Origin: Symbiodinium natans
Lineage: Eukaryota > Sar > Dinophyceae > Suessiales > Symbiodiniaceae
Direction of reading: 5' to 3'
Assembly: GCA_905221605.1 (NCBI GenBank)
Contig: CAJNDS010000002.1
Span: 424,001 to 488,000, forward strand
Length of the DNA: 64,000 nt
Shown: positions 45,901 through 57,900 of the stretch, one piece after another
How the letters are laid out: every line of letters starts with the position of its first letter
Position numbering within the stretch: position 1 is the first letter of the stretch
The notes under the pieces: generated by a model
Database searches by the model: none
What the model saw: the letters and a program-made list of their open reading frames with translations, nothing else
Told to the model about the DNA's origin: nothing
Program-made: the position numbers and the translations under genes

Positions 45901-48900
45901 ACCTACGATGGGCAGCAAGATCACGCCTCGAACAGGTTCTGCTGGCTGCTGGGGGCTTTGGGGGGTCACAGGATTTAGGGTTTAGGGTTTAGGGTTTGGG
46001 GGCTACAGGGGCTTGGGGTTTAGGGGTGCGCATCGCAGCGAGCATGACGCTCATATGCAACACGCTGATGAGCTGCGTTCCCCTCAAACATCGAAACTTT
46101 CAGCACTCCTCTTCCTCCCCAAGATCCTAATAATACCTAAACCCTAAACCCTAAAGCCCCAACCCTTCCCTGAAATGAATGGTTCACGGTTTCGGGGTTC
46201 AATGGGATTCTGAGAAAATATCTTTTTGAAGCAACTCTGAGCCCAGCACATACTTACACAAATCGGGTAATTACCTTACATCCCAGTATAGACCCTGTTA
46301 TAGGATGTTATAAGGTACTTCCCATAGTTCCCTTCCTTCCGCAAACCTGCAGAACATAGACACTAAACCTCAACTCGCTAAACTCTAAGCCTCGAATCTT
46401 CAACCCCCTAAACCCTAAACCCTAAACCCTAAACCCTACACCTGTGAACCCCCAAGCCTCCATAAACTGTGAAATGAAAGCACACGGCACGGCCTATGAA
46501 GGCTTTCGGCAAGCCGAAATTCTCCTTGGCCAGTCATGAAACCAGCCCCCCCCCCCCCCCCCCTAAAAAAAAAAAAAGCGAGCCCTAACGCCCGAAACCC
46601 GCAAGCCCTAACGCCCTAAACTAATATGGGGGTTTACGAAGATAAGGGGCCTCTAAAATGGACCTCAAATAGTAGGATGCACTTATAATAGGGACTCAAT
46701 CAGGTACTCCAAATTGTGGAAACCTCCCATATGGGTTTAGACCGGGTTTAAGGCTTATTGGGTTTCTGGTCTCAGGTTTCGGGTCTAGCGTTTTAGGGTT
46801 TCAGGGGTTCGGGCTTTAGGGTTTAGGGCCTGTTTAGGGTTTAGGGTTAGGGATTTAGGGTCTTAGGGTTTAACCCGAGATCACAGAAAATGAGATTCTT
46901 CAGATGGTCTACCTAATCCGAAATTTCAATCCCTAACCCCATACCCCTAAATTCCTTACCCCTACGACTAGAATGACCCAAGAAGTCTCTGAAAAGTAGT
47001 CACACTTTTTTAAAATCCTGTTAAGCCCCAAGAAAGGAAACATGAGATATGGGATCTTCGGGTTCTAGAGCTTAAGGTTTAGGGCAGGTTCGTTTTAGGG
47101 TTCGAGGGCTGAAGGATGTTTACGGTTGAGGCTTAGGTTTCGTCTAAGGGCAGATGCCAAACCATAAACCCCAAACCCTAAACCCCAAGCCCTAAACCCC
47201 AAACCCTAAACCCCAAACCCTAAACCCCAAGCCCTAAACCCCAAACCCTAAACCCCAAACCCTAAACCCCAAACCCTAAACCCTAAACCCCAAACCCTGG
47301 TAAAGATTCGGGTTCAGGCCTGCTTGTGGTATCGCAGACCCGTGAATTTCCAAAGCCCTTTCATCAACGTCTTCTAGGTATAGGGTTTCGGGCTTCAGTT
47401 TTGTCAACATTGTTCTCATCTTGTTTATCTTATATTTTTGGCAGTGCTGCGCTAGCAGCTCAACGAGTATCAAATGTAGCTTAGGGTCCTGAACGCTGAA
47501 CCTGAAACCCTCAAACCCCAAACCCAAACCCCCCAAACCCCAAACCCCAAACCCCCAAACCCCCAAACCCCCAACCCCAAACCCCCCAAACCCCAACCCC
47601 CAAACCCCCAAACCCCCAAACCCCCAAACCCCCAAACCCCCAAACCCCAAACCCCAAACCCTAAACCCGAATCTTGAAATCCTGGCGACTGAAGGGCTCC
47701 TCATCTTAGGTTAGTTACATGGTCCCCTGAATATAGGCCTAGAAGGGGACCCCTTATATACCCCCTTATCTACCCTACACATGAAGGGCCCATACATCAA
47801 GAACCCTTTAGAGGCGGCAAGGGGCCATATAGAGGGCCCATGGAGCCACCAATCAAACCCTAAACCCGAAACCCGAAACCCCAAACCCGAAACCCTAAAC
47901 CCTAAACCCTAAACCCTAAACCCTAAACCCTAAACCCTAAAGGCCCATGAAGCACACCCTTTGACCTCAAAGGCCACTGCTGGGGTCTTAGGGCTGCCAT
48001 GCGTCTGAGACATCTTCGATGGAGTCGACCAGGCCTCTGCACTTTAGAGGGGCATTGGAGGTTTAGGGTTTAGGGTTTAGGGCTTGGGGTTTAGGGTTTA
48101 GGGTTAGGTCTCAGGGTTTGGGGCCTTGGGTTGCTAGGGTTTAGGGTTTAGGGTTCAGGGTTTTTGGAATTAAGGTTTAGGGTTAAGGTCTCAGGGCTTG
48201 AGGCCTGGGGTTGTTCGGGTTTAGGGTTTAGGGTTTTTGGGGTCAAGGATTGGGGCGAAGAACTTACGGTTCTTGGGTTTAAGGTTCAGGGTTAAGGTCT
48301 TTGGGTTTTTGGGTTTAAGGTTTAGGGTTACGGTCTTATGGTTTTTGGGTTTAAGGTTTAAAGGGTTAAGGTCTTAGGGTTTTTGGGTTCAAGGTTTAGG
48401 GTGAAGGTCTTAGGGGTTGTGGCTTTGATCTTAGGGCTCATGATTTTAAAGCCCTCGAATTCCCAAACCCTCAGGAAACATGCAAGAGTCCCTTACAGCC
48501 TTGAAACCTTCAACCCTAGACCCTAGAACCGTAGAACCCTAGAACCTAAACCCTAAACCCAAAAACCTTAACCATAAACCCCAAGCCGCATGCCCTCAAC
48601 CCATATCCTTAACCCTGAAACCCTGAAACCAAAATCCAAAGTCTTAAACCCAAAACCCTTAACCCTAAGCCCTAGAACCCGAAAACTAAATACCTAAAAC
48701 CCAAAACCCTAAACCCTAAAACCTTAACCCCAAGACTCTGAAACCCTATAACCGTAACGCTAAAACCCTAAACCCCTAAACCCCTAAACCCTATCACCCG
48801 ATCACCCTAGCAGCCTAAAGCCCTAAAACAATATAACCGGAAAACCCTAAAACCCTACAACCCTAAACCCCAAACCCTGAAACCCCCAACCCCTTAAACC

Positions 48901-51900
48901 CTAGAGGCTAAAACCCCAAACCGCAAACCCAAAACCTAAAACCCTAGACCCCAAACCCCGAAACCCAAAACCCTAAAGCCTAAAACCCAAGAACCCGAAC
49001 CCACACCCCCAAACCCTAAAACCTGAAACCCTACAACCCTAACCCCAAACCCTAAATTTTAAACCCCAAACCCTAAGCCCCAAACCTTAAACCCTAAAGC
49101 CTAAGCCCTAAGCCCTAAACCCTAAACCCTAAACCCCAAACCCTAAATCCCAACTCCAAGCTTGGTCTACCGGGACCTTCGGAGCAGGCGGCGACCACGA
49201 GCGTGCTGGCCTTGGGCTGGGTTTAGGGTTTAGGGCTTAGGGTTTAGGGCTCAGGGTTTAAGGGCTTAGGGTTTAAGGTATAGAGCTTGGGATGGTTAAG
49301 GGTTTTAGGGCTGTAGGATGGTTTAGGATATCAAGGGTTCAGGTGGTTTAGGATGGTTTAGTGTGTTAGGGTGCGCAGTTTAGGCGGTGGTTTGGGGCTT
49401 GCTGACCTCACTGACTCACAAAACCCAAAACCATGTTGCTGCTAAAAAGCTTCTACAATCGGATTCTAAGGTAACCTACGAGGGAGGTAGGCTCGGAGGC
49501 GCGGGGAATGTGGCAGACACTTTGCAAGACTTGTGCCTGAGGCAAGGGCTTAGCAGGGAACACCTAAACCCCCCCCCCCAAAAAAAAAAGAAAGGGGGAC
49601 TACTCTGGGTGCTGGTAAAACAACCCTCAAAGCCCTGAGGCCCCACAGACCCCCAAACCCTAAAAAAAAAACCCAAAAAAACCCTAAAAGCCCCAGCTAC
49701 AGAAAGGAAGCATAGAATCGCAGAGGAAACCCGAAACCTTAAACACCCTATATAAACCCTAAACCCTGAACCCTAAACCCTGAGCCCTATACCCTAAACC
49801 CTAAACACGGCTTGCCGGAAAACATTTCAGCGCTCTCCACATGCTTGCTCTACTCCCCTTAGAATCTTAATAAAAACAAATTGTTTTAATATCCTCTTGG
49901 GTTTTATATAAAGCCCTAAACCCTAAACCCTAAACCCTAAACCCTAAACCCTAAACCCTAAACCCTAAACCCTAAACCCTAAACCCTAAACCCTAAACCC
50001 TAAACCCTCATGATTGCCCTAATGCGTATGGTCGTGCTGGGATCTGCGCAGCCAAGAGCACCGTGGATCCGGGCAACGACATCTCGGCCTGCGGCCCCTC
50101 AACCCGGGTTTAGGGTTTAGGGTTTAGGGTTTAGGGTTTAGGGTTTAGGGTTTAGGGTTTAGGGTTTAGGGCCCCAAACCAAAACCCCCAACCCTAAACC
50201 CTAAACCTCAAACCCTAAACCCTAAACCCCAAACCCTACACCAGGGGAGGCTGTCCCTTAGGGCTTAAGGTGGGTTATGGAGATGGCAATAGGGCTTCCA
50301 GGGGATGCGAAGTAGACATACTAAGTCAAAAGGGCTTCCAAGTAGGGTTTAGGGTTTAGGGTTTAGGGTTTAGGGTTTAGGGTTTAGGGTTTAGGGTTTA
50401 GGGTTTAGGGTTTACGGTTTCGGCTAGCTTTAAGCTTAGGGAAAAGCACGGGTTACGAACACGCGCGCTTTCCCAAGCCCGAACAAATAAAGGTCAGAAG
50501 AGACAGACATCGATGGGATTTAGGGATTAGGGTTCAGGCAATACTTGGAGGTTCGTGGGTACTCAAAAATCCAATTGTAAGCCTACTTATAACCTACTTG
50601 GGGGACTTAGGGGGCTGATAAGTGCAGCTAAAATTTGGGGTATAAGTGCCCTGAACCTCGAAGTAGAAAAACAGCTAGGCCTTTTGCAAGTCCTTGGTGA
50701 TAGTTTCGAGCTTGTGGAAGCAAGGCATGTGGGGGGTTAGAAATGGGGCAGCAGGGTCCATGGTTCAGGGTTTGGGGTTTAGGGCTTAGGATTCCAACTT
50801 AACGCTTTGGGCAGCCATAGCTGTATGAAGCTTTCGCCGGGAGCTACCGCAACCCGGTCCTCTTCCTCATGCTCCACTTCGTCTTCTGCAGCCTCGTCCT
50901 GTGTGGCTCGTTTGCGTTGGGAACTTCGGCTGGTATGCAAGGTAGATTCAACAAAATCCTAACCCAAGCCCTAAACCTTCAACTCTAAACCCTAAAGCCT
51001 AAAGCCTAACTCTTCAAGACAGATCTTGGCAACCCATCACCCTACAACTCTGAAACCCTTAAGCCCTAAAGCGCTTTCATATATAGAGATTAGAGTGAAC
51101 GCGGAGCCCTGATGCCTAAACCCTAAACCCTAAACCCTAAACCCAACTGCCTCAGAGAGCGTGGCAGCAGAAAGATGTGAAGCAGGGGTTTTACCCTCCC
51201 CCCGCCACCCCATGAATCGGAACATGAGCTCTACATCTTGCAACGCTTTCCTGAGACCTAGAAACTTCAAACGCTGATCTGCAGAAGTGGCACAATCCTA
51301 AACCCTAAACCCCGAAGCTCTAAGAAGTGACACGTGTTGCTATCGTCGGAAGAATGGGTTTTGAGACTCATGGCCTTCTCAATGATTCACCTTAGGGTTT
51401 TGAGGGTGGGGAGTCTTGGGTTCAGGATTTCGGGGTTAAGCGGCCAAGGGTTTAGGGGTTTAGGGGTTAGGGGTTTAGGGGTTTAGGGGTTTAGGGGTTT
51501 AGGGGTTTAGGGGTTTAGGGGTTTAGGGGTTTAGGGGTTTAGGGGTTTAGGGGTTTAGGGTTTAGGATGTATAGGGTTTAGTATTCAGGTTTGGAGTTTA
51601 GGCTCATTACGGCTGCTTTTGGTTCAGGGTGAGGAGTTGGACGCCCAGCTGTCCGAGAAGAACTCCGAGTGCGTGTACAGCTGGAAAAAGAGGAACATGA
51701 AGTATACGAAGCCTGGAAACATCACCCTAAACCCTAAACCCTAAACCCTAAACCCTAAACCCTAAGCCCGGGATATGCTTCGTGCGCTTTGCTGGCAAAG
51801 CAAGGTGTGGAGACGGCTGATGTTCAAGGCCAAAGTGGAGTGCTGTACAAGCTTGGATTGCGGTTTAGGGTTTAGGGTTCAGGGTTTAGGGTTTAGGGTT

Positions 51901-54900
51901 TAGGGTTTCGGGTTTCGGGTTTAGGGTTTAGGGTTTAGGGTGAGAAAAAAGAGAACAAGTCAAGTGGCAAGGTAACCCTAACCTCCTAAGCCCCAAAAAC
52001 CCTAAACCCTAAACCCTAAACCCTAAACCCATACCGGGAACTGAAGATCTTGGATCCGGATCCCGAGCGGGCCAAGGCCAAGCCTGATCAGGCACCTCTT
52101 AGGGGTTTAGGGTTTAGGGTTTAGGGTTTAGGGTTTAGGGCCCCCCCTGAACTTGACGGCTCTTGCGAACAGCAACGTTTAGGGGTTTGGGATATTGTGG
52201 TGCTTGGTTTTTGGGGGTTTGGGGTTTAGGGTTTAGGGCTAGGTGTAAGTGCTCAGATTTAGGGTCCCTTTTGAGTGCTATGTATATATATATATATATA
52301 TGAGGGTGCGGTGTTGTGTAGCCAAGAGTACAAGGGATGCTAAATTAGAGAACTGCCCAATAACAGGGTCTAGGGCTTTACGGTACTAGAGTTTAGGGTT
52401 TTGGGATATTAGGGTGCTGGGGTTTAGGGTTTAGGGCTAGGGTTTAGGGTTTAGGGTTTAGGGCTAGGGTTAAGGGTTGGGGTTTCGGGTTGTGGGGTAT
52501 TAGGGTGCTGCCATGCTAGGGTTTAGGTGCTCTTTCTTCTCAAATCTGTCCTGAGCTTTTCCAGTTCTTCCGTTTTCTTGGTACTAGTTGTGAAAAAAGA
52601 ATGAGCTCCGATTTGTGGTCTTCGGTCATCTGCACCAGCTGCTTTTCCAGCGCAAGAATCTCCTTGTGAGTGGTTTGCCGCCGTTCATATGCCCTGTGAA
52701 CACGGCCATCGGGCCTCACAACAGGTCCAGCTTTTTTTGCTTGTTGAACGCGGCCACTAGGGTGAACGGGAGGCGGTGGTGTCAGCGGCACGCCACCAGG
52801 GCGCACGGGAGGCGGTTGTGTCGGCGGCGTCGGCGGCGTCGGCGGCACCCACGTGACTCACACTCTTTCTTCTTCTCACTACGTTTTACCTTCATTCAAT
52901 GCAAGATACATGTCGTTTCTGATCGGGGCGGTGGGCTTCTGAAGATCGTTTCTTTCCAAAATAGGGGTACCCCGTGTATACACCGAACAGAAAGATTGGA
53001 ATCCCCTTGCAGGGACCCCCAAAAAGGGCACCCCTATGTTCGGAAACCCCCTTATACTTGGGTATGGATGTACTTACCCTAAACACTAGACCCTAAACCC
53101 TAACAGAACACAAACACTCCACTCCCCGAGCCCCCAAGCTCATGCGCAAATTCCCCTAAACCCTAAACCCTAAACCCTAAACCCTAAACCCTAAACCCTA
53201 AACCCTAAACCCTAAACCCTAAACCCTAAACCCCAAACCCTAAACCCTAAACCCGAGCTCCGGACACAGGAAGAGCGAGCAAATCCGAGAGAGCATCAGG
53301 ATCTGAGGAGATGCCGGGCCGAAAGGTCCCAAAGGGTTTAGGGTTTAGGGTTTAGGGCTTAGGGTTCAGGGCCCCAAATCACCCGACACCCGAACCTCTG
53401 AACAGAAATGCGGAAGGTTGGGGCTCGTGGCTACTGGGGTGCGGTGTGCGAGCGGCATGACAGTCCGAGATCTTCAAACCTCCCTAAACCCGAAATCCTA
53501 AACCCAAAACCTAAACCCTGTTGCGGGGTTCTTAAGGGTGGGAGCGTTCATGGCAAAGTGGGTGCCTACCGAACCTTAGGGAAGCTTAGGGAGTAATTAG
53601 TGGGGAGTACTTAGGGAAACTTGAATTACATACCGACCCTATAACCGTAAAACCCTATAAACCCTAACATGTCGAATCTTGGGGTAGACCCTGACCCGCA
53701 AACCCCCAACCCAAAAGCCTGGACTCAAAACTTCAACTCCCCAAAAATCCAAACCCCTTCAGCTCATAACACCCTGATCTCGGAACCCAAACCCCTAAAG
53801 TCCAAAGTCCCTGAAGCCTTTTTACCCAAACCCAAAACTCCAGGCGCCAAACCCTAAACAGTAAAGACTGAACCCAAAACCCTAAGCCTCTAACCCTCAA
53901 CCCTAAAACCCTAAAGCCTAAAACCTTAAAACCCTAAAACCCTCGAGGCTTTCTTTAAAACCCAAGAGAAATCTAGGAAGAAAAAGGGCGCCCTCTTTTG
54001 GCTTAAACGGGCTTATGAAGGAAGCGAAACGCTAAAAAAGGAATATAAGGGCCTACTCTGGGTCCAGCCCCAAACCCTAAACCCTAAATCCTAAACCCTG
54101 CACCCAATGAGGGCCGGCCTCCTCATCCGTGCTGCCCTGGATGGTGCGAAACCTTGGGTTTAGGCTTTACAGGGTCTATGGGGATTATAGGGTTTATGGG
54201 GTTTCCAGGGTTTAAAGGGTTTTTAGGGTTTATAGGGTTTATAAAGGGTTTGCAGGGTTTTTTGGGTTTATAGGGTTTTTAGGGTTTATAGGGTTTATAG
54301 GGTTTATAGGGTAGGCGGGAGGTGGCTGTAGGCGTAAAGCCCTGAACAATAAACCTCAAACTGTAAACTCCTCCGCTAAGCCGCCCCCTAATCCTGAACC
54401 CTCAGAGAACCAGTCTCAGCTCGGGGCATTGTCGGCAGGCAGATGCTAATTGATGCCACCACCTGATGTATGAGTGAAAGGTTGATGAAAGGTGGGTTTG
54501 GGGTTCAAGGTTTAGGGGTTAGGGTTTCGGGTTTAGGGTTTAGTTGGGGCTTAGGGCTTAGGGCTTAGGGTTTAGGGTTTAGGGTTTAGAGTCTTGTGTT
54601 GAAGGGCTTCGCGTTGAGGAGCTTGTGATTCGAAGTTGGGGATTTCGCGCCAAGTGCAGGTTTAGAGCGGCTAAGTGGCAGATGTACCATGCGACTTCGT
54701 TGCCAGGCGTGTTCCTCCCTTTTCCTTTCTTTACGGGAGAGGACCCCAAAAGTTGATGCTTGGGGAACGATGTATACATATGTATATAGATATATCGCTA
54801 TTAGTATGACTATTGCCCTTGCACGTCCGCATTTATTAGGAACCCTGTATACACTCACTCATGACAGCAATATGAACCCTGCTTCATAACATTGCACTCA

Positions 54901-57900
54901 GCAGGAAAGTCCCTAAACCCTAAACCGTTTACCCGAAGCTCAAAACCCTGAGCCTGGCAGGTCATGTTCGCGGCAGCCCCCTGTGAGTTGAACCTGCGTC
55001 GAAGATAGAGTTGAGGATGAGGGTTCAGGGTTCTAGCGTTTCAGGGTTTAAGGCTTAGGGTTTAGGATTCACGGTTTCGGGTGTAGGGTTTCAGGGTTTC
55101 AGAGTTTGAGGGTTTCAGAGTCTGGTTTTATGGTGTGTGAGATTGAGGTGTTAGGATAGGGGTTGGGGTTGTGAAACAGGGTCCTAACCCCCAACCCTCC
55201 CAAACCCTTGCAAAAAGCCCCTACATCCAAAACCCTCGATTGTTTTGAGGGGTTTATGCCGAGAGGCATACATCCAATTAGCGTGTTTCAGTACTCTGGC
55301 CCTGAACCCGAAACCCTAAACCCTAAAACCCTAAAACCCTAAAACCCTAAAACCCCAAACCCCAAACCCCTAAACCCCTAACCCTAAACCCTTGGGCCAA
55401 GGAATAACAAGCATGTGCGTAACGCCTAAACCCTTTGGACCCTGAGAGTCCCAAAGCCTCCGCCCCTCAGCTCAACCCTGAATCCTCAAACCCTGGGCCT
55501 GGAACAAACGCCAAACCCTAAGCCCTGAACCCTGAGCCCTACAAACCCTAAACCCTAAACCCTCAAAATGCCAAACCCTCAAAACCCTCAAACACCCGGC
55601 TGCCTGGACTCTGAGTGGTGGTACCCCTAAACCAGCAACCCAAAACCCTAAACCCGAAACCCTAAACCCTAAACCCTATAAACCCAAATCCCTAAACCCT
55701 AGAAACCCTAAACCCTGAACCCCAAACCCTGAACCCCCCCCCCCCCCCCCACCCAGACCACCACCAACTCAGCAAAATATCGGCTGCCTGGACTCAGAAT
55801 GGTAGTACCCCGCGCCAAGAATCGCCTTGGATGGCTTTCGAAGGCTTCGGGAGCTTGGGATTTGAGACAAGCTGGGGTTTCGGGTTTAGGGGGTTGGGGT
55901 TTAGGGATTAGGAAGCCTCCAGGCCTAGCGTTTTGGGTCTTGGGTTTAGGGTTTCGCGCTCAGGGTTTAGGGTTTGGTGTCTAGGGTGAGTTTAGGGTTT
56001 GAAAATTAGGGCGGGGGGATGGGGATTAGCCCTGTACCCCTGCGGTCCACAGAATGACACGGCGCCTGGCAATCAGTCAGGCACCTGCTTGAAACCCGCA
56101 ACCACCCAAACTTGCAGATGTTCAAAACACACACACATACATTATGTATAATATGTATATGTATATGTATATATACATATGTATATATATATATATATAT
56201 ACATATGTGTGTGTGTGTATGTGTATGTATATGTACATGTACATGTATACATGCACACACATAAACAGAAATATCTATGTACATATATATATATATATGT
56301 ATGCATACAGAACACAACATCAGTGAAGAAATCCACTGCCGATAAACAATTCTCAGCTGGGCCAGGCGACCATTCCTAGGACCAGCAGGAGGTTGGAGAG
56401 GATCGAGCCCAGGAGGTTGCCCTTGCGGCAGCTTCCGGTTTTCGGGGTTTAGGGTTTAGGGTTTAGGGCTTAGGGCTTAGGGCTTAGGGTTTAGGGTTTA
56501 GGGTTTAGGGTTTAGGGTTTGGGGTTTAGGGTTTAGGGTTTAGGGTTTAGGGTTTAGGGTTTAGGGTTTAGGGTTTAGGGTTTAGGGTTTAGGGTTTAGG
56601 GTTTAGGGTTTAGGGTGTATAGAAGGGAAGCTCGCTGGTGCTAAAAGCACCCGGGCCGCTCGCTTGCGTTAGCATGTAGTCCCACCCCAACCACCCAAAC
56701 TATTCTCATTTAGGGTTTAGGGTTCACCCCCCAAACCCCCCTCAAGGGGGGCTTTCTTGCTTTTGACAGAGAAAGAGCAGGGTGGGGCCTCCCGAGCTTT
56801 GCGGAGCCTGTCAGCGGCTCGTAGGTTTCTTGGAGCTTTCACCCAAAACCGTCAAATGTTCAGTGTGGGTCTTGGCAAACCCCGACCCACGCAGCCCAAA
56901 ACGCTAGGGGGAAGCAGGGGCCTTGGCCGGCCCCTGCTTACGCGTCCCAGGGAGGTCCCAGGCAGGTCCAGGGAGGTCCCACCAGATCCCTACCGAAATC
57001 AGACCAGGCTGAGGCGGGTCCAGAAAGGCGGTCGCAGGGGGTCCCAAGAAGTCTCGCAGGCGCGAGGAAGGTCAGTTTAGGGGTTTCCAGGGGGTCTTAC
57101 CAGGACAATGGTCAGGGAGGAAACAGCAAAAAGGCTCTCAGGGCAGGGGGGGTCCCAGGGGAGTCCCAGGGGGGTCCCCAGATGGTCCCAGGCGGGTCCC
57201 AAGGGGGTCCCAGGGGGGTCCCAGAGGGTCCCACAGCCCAGGTTCAATTTCAGGCTTTTTCTGCGCAAGAAGGAGGGGGGGTCCCTGGAATCTGCCAGCC
57301 CAGGGCCCCAGACCCCCGGGGGGGTACCCCCCCGACCCCCTAAAAAACCAAAACGCCCTAATTATATTAGGGCTTACGCCCTAGGTCTGTGGCGTAGCCA
57401 GGCACTGCAGGCCTCGTCTACCGGGAGGCTTTACCCTCCCTCACCGTTCTGTAGAGACGCTCGGTCGGGGACCTCGGTCGAAGCCTCGAGCGCCCATGTA
57501 AATGGACAGCGGCGCTCTCGGCAGAGGGTTTAGGGTTTAGGGTTTAGGGTTTAGGGTTTAGGGTTTAGGGTTTAGGGTTTAGGGTGTATAGAAGGGAAGC
57601 TCGCTGGTGCTAAAAGCACCCGGGCCGCTCGCTTGCGTTAGCATGTAGTCCCACCCCAACCACCCAAACTATTCTCATTCAGGGTTTAGGGTTCACCCCC
57701 CAAACCCCCCTCAAGGGGGGCTTTCTTGCTTTTGACAGAGAAAGAGCAGGGTGGGGCCTCCCGAGCTTTGTGGAGCCTGTCAACGGCTCGTAGGCTTCTT
57801 GGAGCTTTCACGGAACTGGAGGGGTCCTAAAACCGTCAAATGTTCAGTGCGGGTCTTGGCAAAACGCTAGGGGGAAGCAGGGGCCTTGGGAGGTCCCACC

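Noticed and set aside
47276-47704. 142-codon ORF as a single gene
   Set aside because: Its first half is the translated CCCCAAA array (GFGVWGLGF); only the second half, 47,320-47,488, is kept as a coding-like island.
50829-50940. Plus-strand membrane helix (NPVLFLMLHFVFCSLVLC)
   Set aside because: It is the antisense of the acidic loop of the antiporter; Glu/Lys codons read as Leu/Phe on the other strand.
51628-51862. Plus-strand charged exons (GEELDAQLSEKNSECVYSWK and following)
   Set aside because: The minus strand encodes the antiporter motifs FFQLYTH and ALNISR, so the plus reading is the shadow.
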